A stretch of DNA of 64,000 bases from Sinohyriopsis cumingii (lineage: Eukaryota; Mollusca; Bivalvia; Unionida; Unionidae): NCBI GenBank assembly GCA_028554795.2, contig CM068825.1:95228951-95292950 (forward strand). The letters are read 5' to 3'. The translations under genes were made by a program, and so were the position numbers. The notes below the pieces were generated by a model, which saw nothing but the letters and a program-made list of their open reading frames with translations, did no database searches and was not told the DNA's origin. Of the stretch, positions 24,366 to 37,740 are shown one piece after another; position 1 is the stretch's first letter; each line of letters starts with the position of its first letter.

Positions 24366-25133
24366 TACTTAATTCCACTAAGTACATTATGACTTTCTTC
24401 AAACCCACTACCATACATGCGAACTCCATAAAATTCAGCCACATAATGGTGAAAATAAAAAAATTGCTCATTATAAAGACAATCAAACTTGATGTAGGTC
24501 TCCAAAAAATTTAAAGCCTGACATCAAATTTGGTTTCAATCAATCAATGAAGATCAAACTTGGTCAAGGTCTTCTCGTCATACATCCTTGTACCAAATTT
24601 CATTTGAATTCAAGTCATTCAAAAGTTATTGACCAGAAATCTATAGGTAAATTTTGACATCAAAAGAGAGGCCACAGCTCAACAAATATTTACCAAAAAA
24701 TGTTGAAAACTGAACTTGACCAACGTCATCCCAATTTAAAGCTTCTTATGAAAATCAGTTTCTACAAACAAGTCCTTAAAAGTAACTGAGTGGGAAAAAA
24801 AAGTTTGACATGATAAGATGGACATGATAAGATGGAAGGACACTGCTGGTTCAATGCCCTAAAGGGGGGGGGGGGTGGCTTGATAAACAAGCATGTATTC
24901 TAAGTGATCTATGCCACCATGAGTTTGGCAGTTTTAAAAAAAAAGTATGGGAAGTGGGAATGACATAATTGAGCTCCTAATGTCTGACATACAATGCGAA
25001 TTACTACATCATAAATCAACTTTTTCCCTGCTATTATCAGTTGATCTTTGGCTCTTGTCCAATATGCAAATAACACAGAATGCCAGAATACAGCATATGT
25101 AATTCTTCTGGATAAATTCACAATCCTAAAAAC

Positions 25134-25345
25134 TACAATCACTCACAAGTTGAGTCCATCTGCAAACTGCACAGACCCAGATCAGCTGTCACACAATGCA
25201 TCAAAAGATCTAGGTCTAAAGAGTTTGTTATGAGTAAATGGTAGAACAAACAAGAGAGACTCTGATCTACAAGAGCATTATGCATTATACTACAGTATAT
25301 CAGGGTCTATGCTGTCTGCAGTTGGACTTTTATATATACTGTAGG
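25134..25345 (+). mobile_element. Twin-hairpin MITE, copy 5
   Basis: Left foldback CACAGACCCAGATCAGC with a decayed partner, right foldback CTCTGATCTACA with GTATATCAGGGTCTATGCTG. It ends gttggacttttatatatactgta. Confidence 0.75.
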
Positions 25346-25770
25346 TTTCAGGTTCATAAGATATACACTCATGGGTTAGTATAAACCAATCTAAAACACA
25401 AAATGTGCACCAACTGTAATTCTAAGTACAGACAAATTAACTGAGGCTAATACTGTATTAAAATTCACATCTGGAAACTTCTGCACTCATTTCTAGTGCT
25501 ACTTATTTTGTACCATGTAAAAATGAAAGAGCTTTGTTTTTGCTTTGTGCACAATCTGAGTTTTGCTGTTTTCTTATACCACTCAGTTTGAGTTTGAAAC
25601 AAAAACTATCCTGGAGAAAGCATGAAGCAAGTAAGCTGTTGCTAGGAGAATGAACATATAGTATGGCCATTTATCTACCATAGCAAAAATATGGACAAAA
25701 TATTGTTTGCATATGTACTGTAGATATTCCATAATAAACTAATTTTCACAAACTTTTGCCCAAGTTTTAC

Positions 25771-26013
25771 ATAACAAAAAGGGCCCCTAGAGATTGAGTG
25801 GCCTAAAGCACTCACCTTCACCAATCACTGCAATCTCGCCCTTGTCTGCATGGGTTCGAGTCTCTGACTCAGCCAATGTAGGAATGTGAGAAAGCTTGCC
25901 AGTAGCTTCCCATGAGTCAGTGGTTATTTCCAGGTTGTTCCTCCACCAGTTATACTGGCTGTGATGTATCACGCGCTAAAAAATGTTGTTAAACCCACAA
26001 CAACAAGAAGAAG
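25771..26013 (+). mobile_element. SINE-A copy 3 (interrupted target site)
   Basis: The SINE body is 25781-26013 with a recognisable B box (GGTTCGAGTCT) and an (AAC)n/(AAG)n tail. Its left flank ATAACAAA (25771-25778) recurs as ATAACAAA at 27085-27092, on the far side of a 1066-bp LTR-like block. The SINE is thus older and its right target duplication was later split. Confidence 0.85.
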
Positions 26014-27089
26014 ATAACTGTCACGTTTACCCCGACCCAGAGTAGCCCCAGTTTGAAACATGTATAATCAAGGTAATTCTGACAAGCCATTGTTTGATGT
26101 TAAACATTGCTGCAGGCTACCACTAATCCATTAAGTAAGATTGCCGTGGCTAGAAGTGGAGAGCCAGACCTAGGAGTTGCGAAGCCGCCAGATAGCCAAT
26201 TATCACCTAGTTGTGGAAACGTTTGTCCAGATCAAAAGAAGTTGCCTGAAGAAGTGGGAGTGTCTTAACTTCTTTTCCCTGCAGACAGACAGACAGGTTG
26301 AACTGGCCGCTAAGACGACTGGACAGGGTCACAGCGCCACCCAATCAGAATCGAGATGGGGAGAGACCCTGATTTGGGTAGAATGATATCTCCGCGTCTT
26401 CCGGCAAGAATTAGTTTGCTAGAAAGTCTGCCCAGAGGAGGTTAGCGTAACTCCGAACAGCCATTCGTTATTGGCGGGAATATCTTAGAACGGGAAATTC
26501 AAGTACAGACAGCTTCAAATAAGGAAGCTTTTGAGGGACAGACCAGTTACAGTTTGGTCCCGTAGTCTCAGATAGAGAGACGGAGGAAAGGAGAAGAAAG
26601 GAGATAAGTCAGGAGAAGTTGAAGTCTAGGACGAAAAGGGGAGAGAATGGAGGAAGAGGTTATTGGGAGCTAAACTGGAGGAGATAGTCGAGAGGGAAAC
26701 AGAGTTGAAGGAGGTGTTGGAGGAACAGAAGGAAGGAAGGAATTAGCGGGAAAGAAAGAGATGAGTAGATGCAAGGACGGGGGAAAATTAAACTCGCACT
26801 GTAAATCACGGGATGAATTAGGCTGTCAGTTGGTCGAGGGAAAGATGGGTGATTGAGAGTTTATCGTTTTAAATTATCGAATTTATTAAATTGTTATTAA
26901 TTGAATTTCATCTTCGTGTTCTCTATAATTTAGCTGTCGGCATTGCTGACTGGGGGCTCAGAGCTGTAAATATACTTCGTCACTAATTTAACTTCTAACC
27001 TCACGAGCCAGGGTGGAACTTTCATCATAATTCAATTAAAATATATGTTGGAAGAACCCCACCCCAATGCGTGCAAACGTCACAATAAC
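26014..27089 (+). mobile_element. Solo LTR with 5-bp target duplication ATAAC
   Basis: The block 26019-27084 (1066 bp) begins TGTCACGTTT and ends AAACGTCACA, forming imperfect inverted termini with TG...CA, and is flanked on both sides by ATAAC. It is more G- and purine-rich than the surrounding intron, with a long AG-rich stretch (26570-26790). No internal protein-coding region is present. These traits indicate a solo LTR left by LTR-LTR recombination. The family is not recognised and is unrelated to the other two LTR-like blocks in the window. Confidence 0.85.
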
Positions 27090-27946
27090 AAAGTTTGTTC
27101 CTGTGATATGTCCGCCACCTCTTATAAAAAAGAAATTCAAGAAATGCCTCATTAAATACTTAATTTTGTGTGTAATATTGCATATTTCTGTGCAAGAGTA
27201 AAAAGTGGCAAAAGACTATATAATTTAAGGATATTTTGTTTCTATTTTGTTTCTGGGGGTTTTCTGTGCATTGGGTTCTTTTGGGGGATTTTGTTTGAAA
27301 AGTTTGTGTGGCTGTGCAACTTTTGTATTTTACAAAACAAACTTCCTATAGTGTGCTATGCACACTTGAAAACCTTGTATCGAGACTGCCTTCTCTAAAT
27401 CTACAAGTACAAATATTTTCTCCAGATCTACATGTATAATTGCTTTCTCCAAATCAACATGGATAACTGGTTTCTCCAAATCTACATGAACAACATAACT
27501 AAATTTCCCTGACCGAACACGGTGGTATTTGCCAACACAATTCTATTTGTGATGGTAAACAGGATGAGACAAAATAAATGGAATTGCAAACATAGTCTGA
27601 TGAACACTGGCATTACAGTATTTACCCCATGCTAAGACTCCAGTGTGGAATTATTAACAAAGACAAAGACATTGGCTGGAACAAAATGATGATCAGTGCA
27701 TGTCCACTATTTTGTTTACATGTGTCTGCCACAAGATGGTCAGTGGTTTGCCTTGGATATCACCTCAATGTTATGCAACAATATTATAAAATCTCCCAAT
27801 TACAACCAAACAAAAATCCATAAATGGGACTAACCTTCTAATAAGTGATAATTTCTAAGAATTCAAGACAAGATCATTTATTCCTTATATCTGCTGAGTG
27901 TTGGAATGATACTCTTCAGTGATAAAAAAAAATTCCAATTAAAACA

Positions 27947-28148
27947 CCGCTCCTGTGGCCTAGTGGTTAGAGCGTCAGCCTCAGAAGCGGGAGGTTGTGG
28001 GTTCAATCTACAGCCGAGTCATACCAAAGACTTACAAAAATGGTACTAACAGCTGCCTCACGAGGCACTCAGCATTAAGAGGTTAGTGGTAGGACTGGTC
28101 GGCCTGGTGTCAAGACAATGTGACTGGGTGGGACATCATGCTGCATGA
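27947..28148 (+). mobile_element. SINE-B copy with intact tRNA-like head, 3'-truncated
   Basis: The head contains an A box TGGCCTAGTGG (27956) and a B box GGTTCAATC (28000). The body follows the family up to gggacatcatgctgcatg, then stops. The (CA)n end is absent, so the 3' part was removed after insertion or replaced by the adjacent sequence. Confidence 0.85.
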
Positions 28149-28746
28149 AAATTTTTTAAGGGGGATTTGTGGGTCCTCCACTAACGTATCTTGAGGGGCA
28201 GTGTCCCTGATCTGGGGGTTCAGGGGCCAAAGGCCCACGGTCAAAAATGCAATTTACACTTATAAAAAAACTGCTCCTGGTGCAACTTATGATCATAAAA
28301 TAATCATTTGAAAAACTAATAAACTTACCAAATATGTTCAACCTGACTTCAATAATTTCACAATATTTATAGTCACATGAATTTGTCCTCCAGTACAATT
28401 GATGCTGAAGTTATTTCATGTGCATGTAAGTGTTCACATCTTAATTAAGTCACAATAATTTATCAATTTTTGCAGCAAATATATTATACTTCTCTTTTCA
28501 TAACAAATCTATAAAATAAACACCCAAGTACATCAATTATATGTAAATAATCCCATGCATTCACTTGTCTTTTTCTCCAATGGACACAACCTGTTAATAT
28601 GCCAGTCAAGCTCTTTTTACGGCTTTAGCAAAGATTTCTTTAGCCTTCCTTTTTGTCATCACTGAATTTCTGGGCTTAATGTGCAATCGTTTCTTTTTTT
28701 TCTCAATGAGAGCCTTTTTTCTTTCAAGATGGTGCTTGTATTGGTG

Positions 28747-29094
28747 TCATGCAGTGTGCATATTCTGACAGAGGGCTACATATGTTCTCTCATGCAAGAA
28801 ATTTTTCTTCTTATAGTAATTAAATACACTTTTTCCAGATGCCTTCTGAGCGTCAATTTTTCCATATGCAGCTTCTTTTGTAGGTGCTGTTCCAAACTCT
28901 TCCAACCGGATTACCGTAGAGCAGAGGTCACAAAATGCCAGTCTTCTAGCGTTCATTTTTCTTATAAACTGACCAACTAAATTTCCGTCAACCTTTCGCT
29001 CCAGCCATTCCCATATCCATATATTTTTTAAACCTTTATGTAAACTTTTCGTGTCATGGTCTCTCTCACCAACTCGGGACGCCATGTTTTGCAA
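28747..29094 (-). pseudogene. Possible DNA-transposase N-terminal fragment
   Basis: A 115-residue frame contains IWIWEWLERKVDGNLVGQFI followed by AFCDLC. A Trp-rich start and a CxxC resemble the BED-like zinc fingers at the N-terminus of hAT-type transposases in invertebrates, but the expected histidines are not present. I cannot name the element. Neighbouring GC-rich sequence (28150-28250) looks like part of the same unit. Treat as a tentative relic. Confidence 0.35.
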
Positions 29095-29444
29095 GCATGC
29101 GTCTTCTTTCCGTTGCCATCAGTATCCATTACACAAAGATTCATTAGATGAATTTAAACCTTTGACCAATCAGAATACTCTTTACAAGAGTCATGTGCTA
29201 ACTAATATATGGAACGAGTAATTCAAAAGGGCTATTGCAGAATGGGAGTGGACAGACCATTTTTTAAAAACGGATTGGAGATGATATAAAAAAAAAAGGA
29301 CTATATCAAGAAAAATCAGGAGAAAAGCAGAATTCCGCTTTAAAACAGAAAAATCAATTCTGAAATTCTGAATGTCAGATTAACACCATTTTCAATCAGA
29401 ATCAAGATGACATCATTAGATGCCTTTTGATGAAAACTTTATTT

Positions 29445-30373
29445 TGTTACGTAAATTTGATTTAATTTATATCTGATTTAATTTAATTGTTTGTTTGTTA
29501 GTTTTAAATTTTTATTGTAATGTAACTTTATTTACTGGATTTGATATTGTCCAGAAATTCAGTTAAATTCTGACAAATTTTTATTTACTTATTTTTATTT
29601 TTATTTTTGACATAAACAACTTTGTAGAGACATTGTATCTAATGCTGACCTAGTTCCTGACCTTGATTCCGAACCAGTATGAGTTGTAGTAAACAATTTT
29701 TTAAAAACTTTTAAAAATTTCTTTCTCAGAGTAAGATTCATAAAGTGGTATCAAGGCTATACTTGGAGTATGTAACAAATAACATGTATCAATTAGGTTT
29801 TTCCAGAGGACTGACCCAGATGTGGGCATCTGTTTCATGTCGTAGCTCGATTCATCATTGATGTTTTGAGAAAGAATAGTCATAAGTGCCTTAACATTTG
29901 AGAAGTTCAGTGTTTTATATTGTGACAAGTTTTAGGGATAATTATTTTATTTTTTTTTCAAATTATTTGGGTTCCAAGTAATTATTTTTCCATGGAAATA
30001 CTTGTGTTCTAAATTAATTCTTGAACAAAGAAAGTTATCAAAATGTACACAGAATTCAAACACTTGAATATTATTTCCTGTGATTCAACAAAGAATTGTT
30101 GACACATCAGTATGACGCTGACCACAGCATACGTCATCGCCTTCCATTTTGGATTTCATCAGGACTTGAACTTAGATTCATTTAGGACTTTTTAATAATA
30201 GGACTTCTATTTTTTAATTCTTGGATTAATTTTGGATTTGATTCGTAAAACCATAAGTTCTTATTCTCATTTTTATCTTAATTTCAGGGAAATAAATTAT
30301 TTTTTAAATTTTACAAAGCTTACTGTCTTCACTTTTTCCTTGTTGCATTTTGTAAGAGCCTAAGCACATAACA
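29445..30373 (+). mobile_element. LTR-like block, family L2, copy 1
   Basis: It starts TGTTACGTAAATTTGATTTAA and ends CACATAACA. It aligns along its length with 37741-38649 (shared gttcctg.ccttgatt, ttctcagagtaa, ggatttgattc.taaaaccataagttc, gagccta). No target duplication is visible. It contains no ORF. Confidence 0.65.
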
Positions 30374-30379
30374 ATGTCA

Positions 30380-32340
30380 ATATCACCATCCAATCAGAGG
30401 GCAACAGTACAATTTTCAAGGCAGTCAAGATGGCTACTATGGTTATACTGAGGGTCAGTTCGCAACATATTCATTTTGGCCCAACTAGTCGCCATTAAAA
30501 CTCTTCTGATAAAAGCCCATGTCAAAATGACTTTACTTTCTGTTTAGGACAAATATTGTCCCTATAAACAAAGGTGCATACAATGTACATGTAGGTCAGT
30601 TTGGGTTACATTTGATAAAACAGTAAACTAGGAAAAGTGATTCTTAAAGTAATAGTGTATTTTTAATTCATGTTCAATTGCGTGTGAAAAAAATTACTGA
30701 TGTTATTGATCTCAGAATACAAGTTAAATGTCCATACTATGAAGTACATCAGTTTCATTTACACTACTTTTCTCACCCATTTAATAATACTACACTTGAT
30801 CGCAAACAGTGAGCATAAGCAAAGTTTGCTTTTCTAAAATGTGCTAACCAATCCATCTCAGCTGTTCACTTTTACTGTTCCATTGAAAGTATCAGTAAAA
30901 ACAAGAAAAAGAAACAAAGACCCCAGACCTACAATTATACATGCCCCTGTGGATCTATGGTAAGTCTTTGCTGTTTACTGTTGGATGAGCATATAGACAA
31001 GTAAACAACTGAGTTTTTATACGCATTCAATACTCACACCACAGTCAGATTATGATGATGGATGCTGTTGTTTACCTGGACTCGTACCTTGCAGAAATAT
31101 TTATCAATCTTGGTCCAAAGGTCTTTGGTGTTAATGGGCAATTAAATACCAATACTTACGCCCCTGTTTGCATATGTGTTTCTGCCAAAAGTATTACTCT
31201 TGTGTTGTGGCTGATGAAGGTCATGGTGGTATTTATCACAAAACTTATGGGAAGCTAATAACTGGTTCAGACATTTTCAGTTCAGACCAATATAGGACAC
31301 ATGGTACTAATGACATGGAGAAATGGGAACCAGCCTGAAAATGGGTGAACATAAAATAGAGTATATATGGGTCTGGCTGGCCAGGCATTGGTTAATAATG
31401 TAGGTTATGTTTTAGGAAAAAGAATCTTTTGAGAGTTTATCCTAGTTGTAAGTGATAATTCTTTTTTAGAGATATTGTTTTATTGATGAAATTTAAGTCC
31501 TTTAAAAGCACTGAGTTTGGAACACTCATTACTAAAATTAGCACCTGACTCTTTGGTGCAAAAATGAAAGCACGTTTCAAACACATGCAGGTCCAGAAAA
31601 TGCCACTGCTCATATCCTTTCCTCAACACAGAAGATGACATCCAGGTTTCAACTATGCTGATTAATATAGATTTGATCATGAACACTCAAAAATTTTAAG
31701 TTATTGAATTTTTAATATCATGGTGTTTGCATGCGTTTACTATGGGAACAGAATTAGTACCATGAGTCTTATAAACAGGCATGCTTACCAAATGACAGTA
31801 CCTATCGCCCACAATAATGGTTTCACCTAGGAGAAAATTCTGCCATATACCAGACAAGTTAGCAACCTAAATGCAAGATAAAATTGAAGTTTATACTCAC
31901 AAAGGTACCATGCAGAAAGCAAGTATGCAATCTAGTAATTAGAATTTTTCACATTTTGCTCACTGAAGAACATAATGATTATTTCTTATCTGTAATCATC
32001 TGAAGATGAAGCCACAAATCAACCATGCCTACTCATCAGCATATTTTCTACAGCTTACCATTTCAAGTTTTACTAACCTTTTTGTTTTGCATGCAACTAA
32101 AAAGAAGTAGTCTCCCTTTCCCCAACTGATTATGGAGTTTCACAATTGATTATTTTACTGGTTCACTCCACCAAATGATTATTTATAATCAATAATCGGA
32201 ACAACACTAATATTTTCTATTGAAATTTCCAAGATTTTCATTCACAGGTTTTACCACCTTGTAATAAAATAATTTTTGGTTCATGGTGAAAATTTCAGTA
32301 AAATTGGGTAAAAGTGTGGAAAGTAGTAACAATTTGAACT
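30380..32340. other. Intron sequence, nothing recognised
   Basis: Unique-looking AT-rich DNA within the 30-kb kindlin intron. Short ORFs show no similarity. Confidence 0.6.
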
Positions 32341-32344
32341 GTAC

Positions 32345-33065
32345 ATATACAGTAAACTGGCAAAATGTTGGGCCATGACATCAGTTTATACCACACCATT
32401 TTATACAGTTGAATTTGTACACATTATACAGTAAAACTGGCTAAGTGTTATGCCATAGCATCAGTTTATGCCACATTAGGACACATTATACAGTACAAAT
32501 TGCTGTGTTATGCCATAGCATCAGTTTATGCCACATTAATACACATTACACAGTTCAAATGGCTAAGTAGTAAGCCACAGCATCAGTTTATGCCACATTA
32601 GTACACATTATACAGTACAAATGGGTAAGTGTTATGCCACAGCATCAGGTTATGCCATATTAGTACACATTATACAGTACAAATGGCTAAATATTAGGTC
32701 ATCACATCAGTTTATCCCACACCATTTTATACAGTTGAATTTGTACACATTTTACAGTAAAACTGGCTAAGTGTTATGCCATAGCATCAGTTTATGCCAC
32801 ATTAGGACACATTATACAGTACAAATGGCTGTGTTATGCCATAGCATCAGAGTATGCCACATTAGTACACATTATACAGTACAAATTGCTGTGTTATGCC
32901 TTAGTATCAGTTTATGCCACATCAGTACACATACAGTTCAAATGGCTAAGTGTTATGCCATAGCATCAGTTTATGCCACATTAGTACACATTATACAGTA
33001 CAAATGGCCAAGCATTAAGTCATCACATCAGCTTATACCACACTATTATGTACATTTTAAACCTG
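32345..33065. repeat. 62-bp satellite with ~326-bp higher-order period
   Basis: Units of about 62 bp (some 56) carry ttatgccatagcatcag, tttatgccacatta and cacattatacagtac. A distinct variant (accattttatacagttgaat) recurs at about 32400 and 32726, with a decayed third at about 33050, so blocks of five units repeat as a larger period. Confidence 0.92.
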
Positions 33066-33129
33066 TACATGTAGTAAAACTACTTAACGTGTCAAGCCTT
33101 CAGTATACCATCTCACTTTATACAGTGGC

Positions 33130-35140
33130 ATAGGGTAGGGGCACAAAATTCCCATCAAACAACTACTTTTTTAATTGATAGGGAATCCAAGAATGACATT
33201 TTGCAAGAAGGCCCAACATTTCTCACTACACTACTATCTTTACAGTCTGAATTTGCATGTTTCACAGAAAGACTTGCAAAATGTCAGGCCCTTTATTAAG
33301 CAATGCCACTTTAGTCTGACAAGTTTTGCACTCAGATCTCGTAACATCATAAATCAAACATGTAAAACTGACCTTAATAGTGGACAGCAGTCCATTGGTA
33401 TTTTGAATAAACAACAAATGACTGATAGGAAGGTGGAACTTGGGTTTGTTGTTGGATTGTAGAATTGTGTAGTTTGAATTTTTGCTAACTGAACATCTTT
33501 GAATTATGTATCTCTGAAGCTAGACTTAAATTGCTATTGTCTACATAATACAAGACCACGGAGCAGCAACCCATCAAACAACTTTTTTTGTATGAGTCTC
33601 AAAATTACAATGAAATAGGGGTGGGGGAGATTTTATTTTGCTGCGCCACTGTACAAATTTATACAGAATATGGCGCAAGTTCTACAATGTTGAAGCACTG
33701 AACAGTTTATGTCTATGGCCAAGACTGAGAAGTAACCGTATAATCCACTGTCAAAATAAAAATTCATGACCATCAACATGTATACATTTTCAAACTCATC
33801 AAAGAATGAATAATCTGAATCAGTAAAAAGACTGACACAACGATGCTAATCCTTTGGTGCTCAATTCCTTTAAAATCACACCATCTGTACCCCACTAGCC
33901 ATATGTAAAAGTCCCTAAAACTCCCAATTTTTTTACCCAATAATATACTGAAAATTGTCTTCTGTATTTAAAATAAAATAGTGTTACAACAATTTATGTT
34001 TCTGATGAAGGGGTCTGGGATTTTTTAATTTCTAGCTCTCAAATACCTGGAAACAAATCTTGCTCATATTTATAGACAAATAACACCATCTATCAAATTA
34101 TCTGAAACAAAATAATTGTGTTTAAATAAAAGAAAATAGCACATTTGTTATATGTATGTTGATTGTCTGATAAGTTGTCATCTAAAACCTACCTGGGCTT
34201 GTAAAGCTTACACTACTGCTGGTACCTTATTAAGATAATGTGTTTACATGAAAGAGTTGACACTGAATCAAATAATTTACTAGCTACACTATTGTTATAT
34301 TAGGCAGAGAAACACTGGTGGGATGCCAGCATTCAGGTAACATATTTATCAGAGGGCCAGTAAACATAAAACACACTACACAACCAACAATAAAATACTT
34401 GGCGAACTAAAGAAATTATGTAAAATTCAAACAGAAAACAAACGCTCTCCTGAAAATCTTATAATGATTCTCAGTCTTACAAAGGAATACATGTACTTTA
34501 CGTGTTAATACATTCCAGTAGCTCCAATATTACTTACAAGATGTATTTCAGCTGCCATGTTAGCATACGTGACACATGTCAAACATGTGATTAAAGATTC
34601 ATAAATATATTTGTAATATTTGAAATTAACATGTGACCAATACAACTAGTCTGTAAAGAAAAAAACAAAAACTTTTGGAACTGTCATGAAAACTGAAAAC
34701 ATGCTTTTAACACCATTAAATTCAAAACAAGATTACTTGGAATTTGCATACATTCCTTACTAATGGAAACTACCAAAGAACCAGTACAACAAAAAAGTAC
34801 TGTACAATATACAAGTTAGTTAATATTGTGCCTTCTTTCTTTTCATCTTTGTTTTTTTATATACGAGAAAACTCTTGACACAAGGGCACAGGACAATTAT
34901 TTATTATAACTTTCAGCTTATTCTTAATTAAACTTGTTTGCAAATACAATTACTAAGTTCTCTTTACAAAAAGTAAAGAACAAAAATGATTATAATTTTT
35001 ATGGACTGATGACATGAAAAATTAAGAGTATGTGAAAGCTCTAAATGAAACATATATATACATTATCCAATGACAGAATAGAATTCAAATGAACCTTTCT
35101 GTCTAGCATAACTTCTAATTGTAACTATATGGTATCATAC
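33130..35140. other. Intron sequence, nothing recognised
   Basis: AT-rich intronic DNA with no recognised gene. The string catcaaacaact occurs twice (33155 and 33573), perhaps an old repeat. Confidence 0.55.
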
Positions 35141-35142
35141 AT

Positions 35143-35425
35143 AATTCTATAACACATATTAAATCAGAAGTATGTGGCAGAAAACATAAACCTTGACCTG
35201 CCATCACAAAATGACCTGGCAGAAGTTCAGTCAAACTGCAAACAACAAGGCTCATGATCTACTGTGGCACAATGCACCTAGTGATCAGGGTCTATGTTAT
35301 TTCTTCTACTAATTACTGCTAAAAACACTGCACAGACCCAGATCTGCAGGTAAGTTATGAAATGGTAGATATGGGTCAGTGCAGTTTGCAGTTAGACTAA
35401 TCGTATAAATGAGTATATATTGTAT
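35143..35425 (-). mobile_element. Twin-hairpin MITE, copy 6, extended form
   Basis: It has the GATCAGGGTC-type hairpin first, then CACAGACCCAGATCTGC with its partner, ending taaatgagtatatattgta. The left part (35143-35230, agaagtatgtggcagaaaac) is shared almost base for base with 42727-42820. Confidence 0.8.
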
Positions 35426-36829
35426 ATTGTTTGCAGTTGGTTCAGACTTACACTAGAGTATTTACAGTATCTAATCTAATACTCTGTTACCTTAATTGAG
35501 CAAGTGGATAGAGTAACAGGTGAAACTAATCAGCTAATTAAGTTGCTGATGTACATTCTGATTACACAGAAATACACTGTCAATTTGAATGCAGATAACT
35601 TGAAGTAACTGTGCACACATGACTATATGACTAATGTTGGATACTTCAGTGATGTGGTCAATTTTTCAAGTATAGTTGTCAACAGTCCTGTAACATGGTA
35701 CAGGGATTTTTTACTGGCAAAACATCCCTTATTGGTTATTGGGATGTCCAGATGGGTGTGTTGGGTTTCCACCCACTGTACCACAGCTTGAGAAAGACTC
35801 ACAGGCACTACCTTCTGTTTTTCCATTTTACCCCACTACTTACGGACAGTGGGATAACTCTTGCTACACTTCAGTATGCATTAGCCAGCAAATACCGATA
35901 CATTCAAAACAAATATCATGTGCTTAAACTATGCAATTCCATTTTAGGATAAAAGTCTCAACTGAAAAAATTAAAAGATATTAAAAACAGAAAATATTTA
36001 AAGTCAAAGATGTCATCTCCAAAAACTTAACTTTACAGTTATGGATGATCTACACAAGGTCACATCCTGGTTAATTATCTAGAAATAAGTTTTAGTTTTA
36101 AAAAATAGAACCTATAATAAAAGACACATTCTGTTTTTTTTATATATATTATCATGAATGTATAAAGTATTGGAAGGTAATTTAATTTATGACTGTATGT
36201 ATATTTAGACAAGTTTTGGTACCAGACCGCACAAGATGGAATTTATAGATAATGTTAATTCTGTTAACATTTCCTCTCATGCCTGCTAATGAAATACACC
36301 ATTGTTTCAACTATGTGAAAATTACAATCAGGATTAACCTATCATTTCATTCTTTTATTCAAAAACAAACTCTGAGACCAACCATGGCTCAAAGGGAAAG
36401 CAGATACTACAACTTCCAGTCTATACTTTGTACTGAAGTCTTTAAGCTATTCAGTTATGCAACAATTGTAAAGCAGTCAATCATATATGTGAATTGCCTA
36501 CAACTGACAACCAGCCACAAAAGCACTGTGAGCATCATACAGTACAACTGCTGTGTCTAAAAGGGCATTAGAAATGCCTGAATAAATTCGCCTTCCAGTA
36601 AACTGAATTTCAATTGAGCCATTATCAACTTAACACTGTCAGTAAAAGCTATTCTGCACAAATGCAGCACATTCTTTGATTTTATCAGTACTTATTTAAC
36701 CTTTTACTGACAATGCAGGCAGTCATTAGTGATTTTTGCTGTAAGTTTTTAAACAATGACTGATACATATACTACAAAACCCAAATTCTTTTAGCATAAA
36801 ACCTGATGGAATTAAGACAATATAACTAT

Positions 36830-37190
36830 ACACCTTCTAGTACTGATGTACAATTATGCATCTTCTAGCATTATGTACAAGTATACACCTAGTACTGATG
36901 TATACATCTTATAGTATGCATGTATAATTATACGACTTCAAGTATGCAAGTATAAATATGCATCTTCTAGTACTCATGTATAAGCAAGTATACACCTTCT
37001 AGTACTGATGTATATATATGCATCTTCAAGTGCTTATGTACAAGTATACACCTAGTACAGATAAACAATCATACACAGTCTATTTGTAGCAATATCAAAA
37101 TATACACATTTTAGTACTGAAATAAATGTACACACTTTCTTGTACTGATGTACATATAAATTAGTATACACCTTCTAGTATTGATGTATT
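36830..37190. repeat. Degenerate ~30-70-bp minisatellite
   Basis: About ten loosely spaced copies of a core like tacaccttctagtactgatgt, separated by variable AT spacers. Confidence 0.75.
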
Positions 37191-37740
37191 TAACTGTGTA
37201 AATGATGTTTAAGATGAGCATTGCAGGGTCATCACAACACATATCCAGTTAAGTTGATAAATGTGTTTAGGTAACATGTTACAGCTAGGGCCTGTGCTAG
37301 AATACTGTGCAATAATGTTGCTGGTTTGGGCATGACTGATTTTTTATGACAGTTCATTTGATAACAGTCAGGCGGATTGTCTAAGGCAGGGTGAATTCAG
37401 TTCAAAAAGTATTGGGAAATGCCAGGAGCTGAAATGATGCAGAGACAACTTTTATACTTGTTGAAATAGGTGTCATAAGATTGAAACTTTCCAGAAATCG
37501 GTTTATTAATAAGGCGCGATATATGAGGAGTTACTCAAACTTCAATGGATGCGTGTTAATAACAACAGTTAGATAAATTGAATCCTGAATGGCTAGGCTA
37601 AATAAAAGGTGGTCTTCCCAGGTGAGTGTGTGATTTGAATTTTTAACATTGCTTTAAAAAAAATTCAGTCATATCGCTACAGTGCTGCAGCATCACAGTT
37701 TACAGTGATTCTTGCACTGGGGCATGATGCCACAGACATG

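Noticed and set aside
32771-33133. 120-codon ORF (repeated CHISTHYTVQ-like units)
   Set aside because: It comes from the 62-bp satellite; unit length and frames change along the array and no protein is expected.
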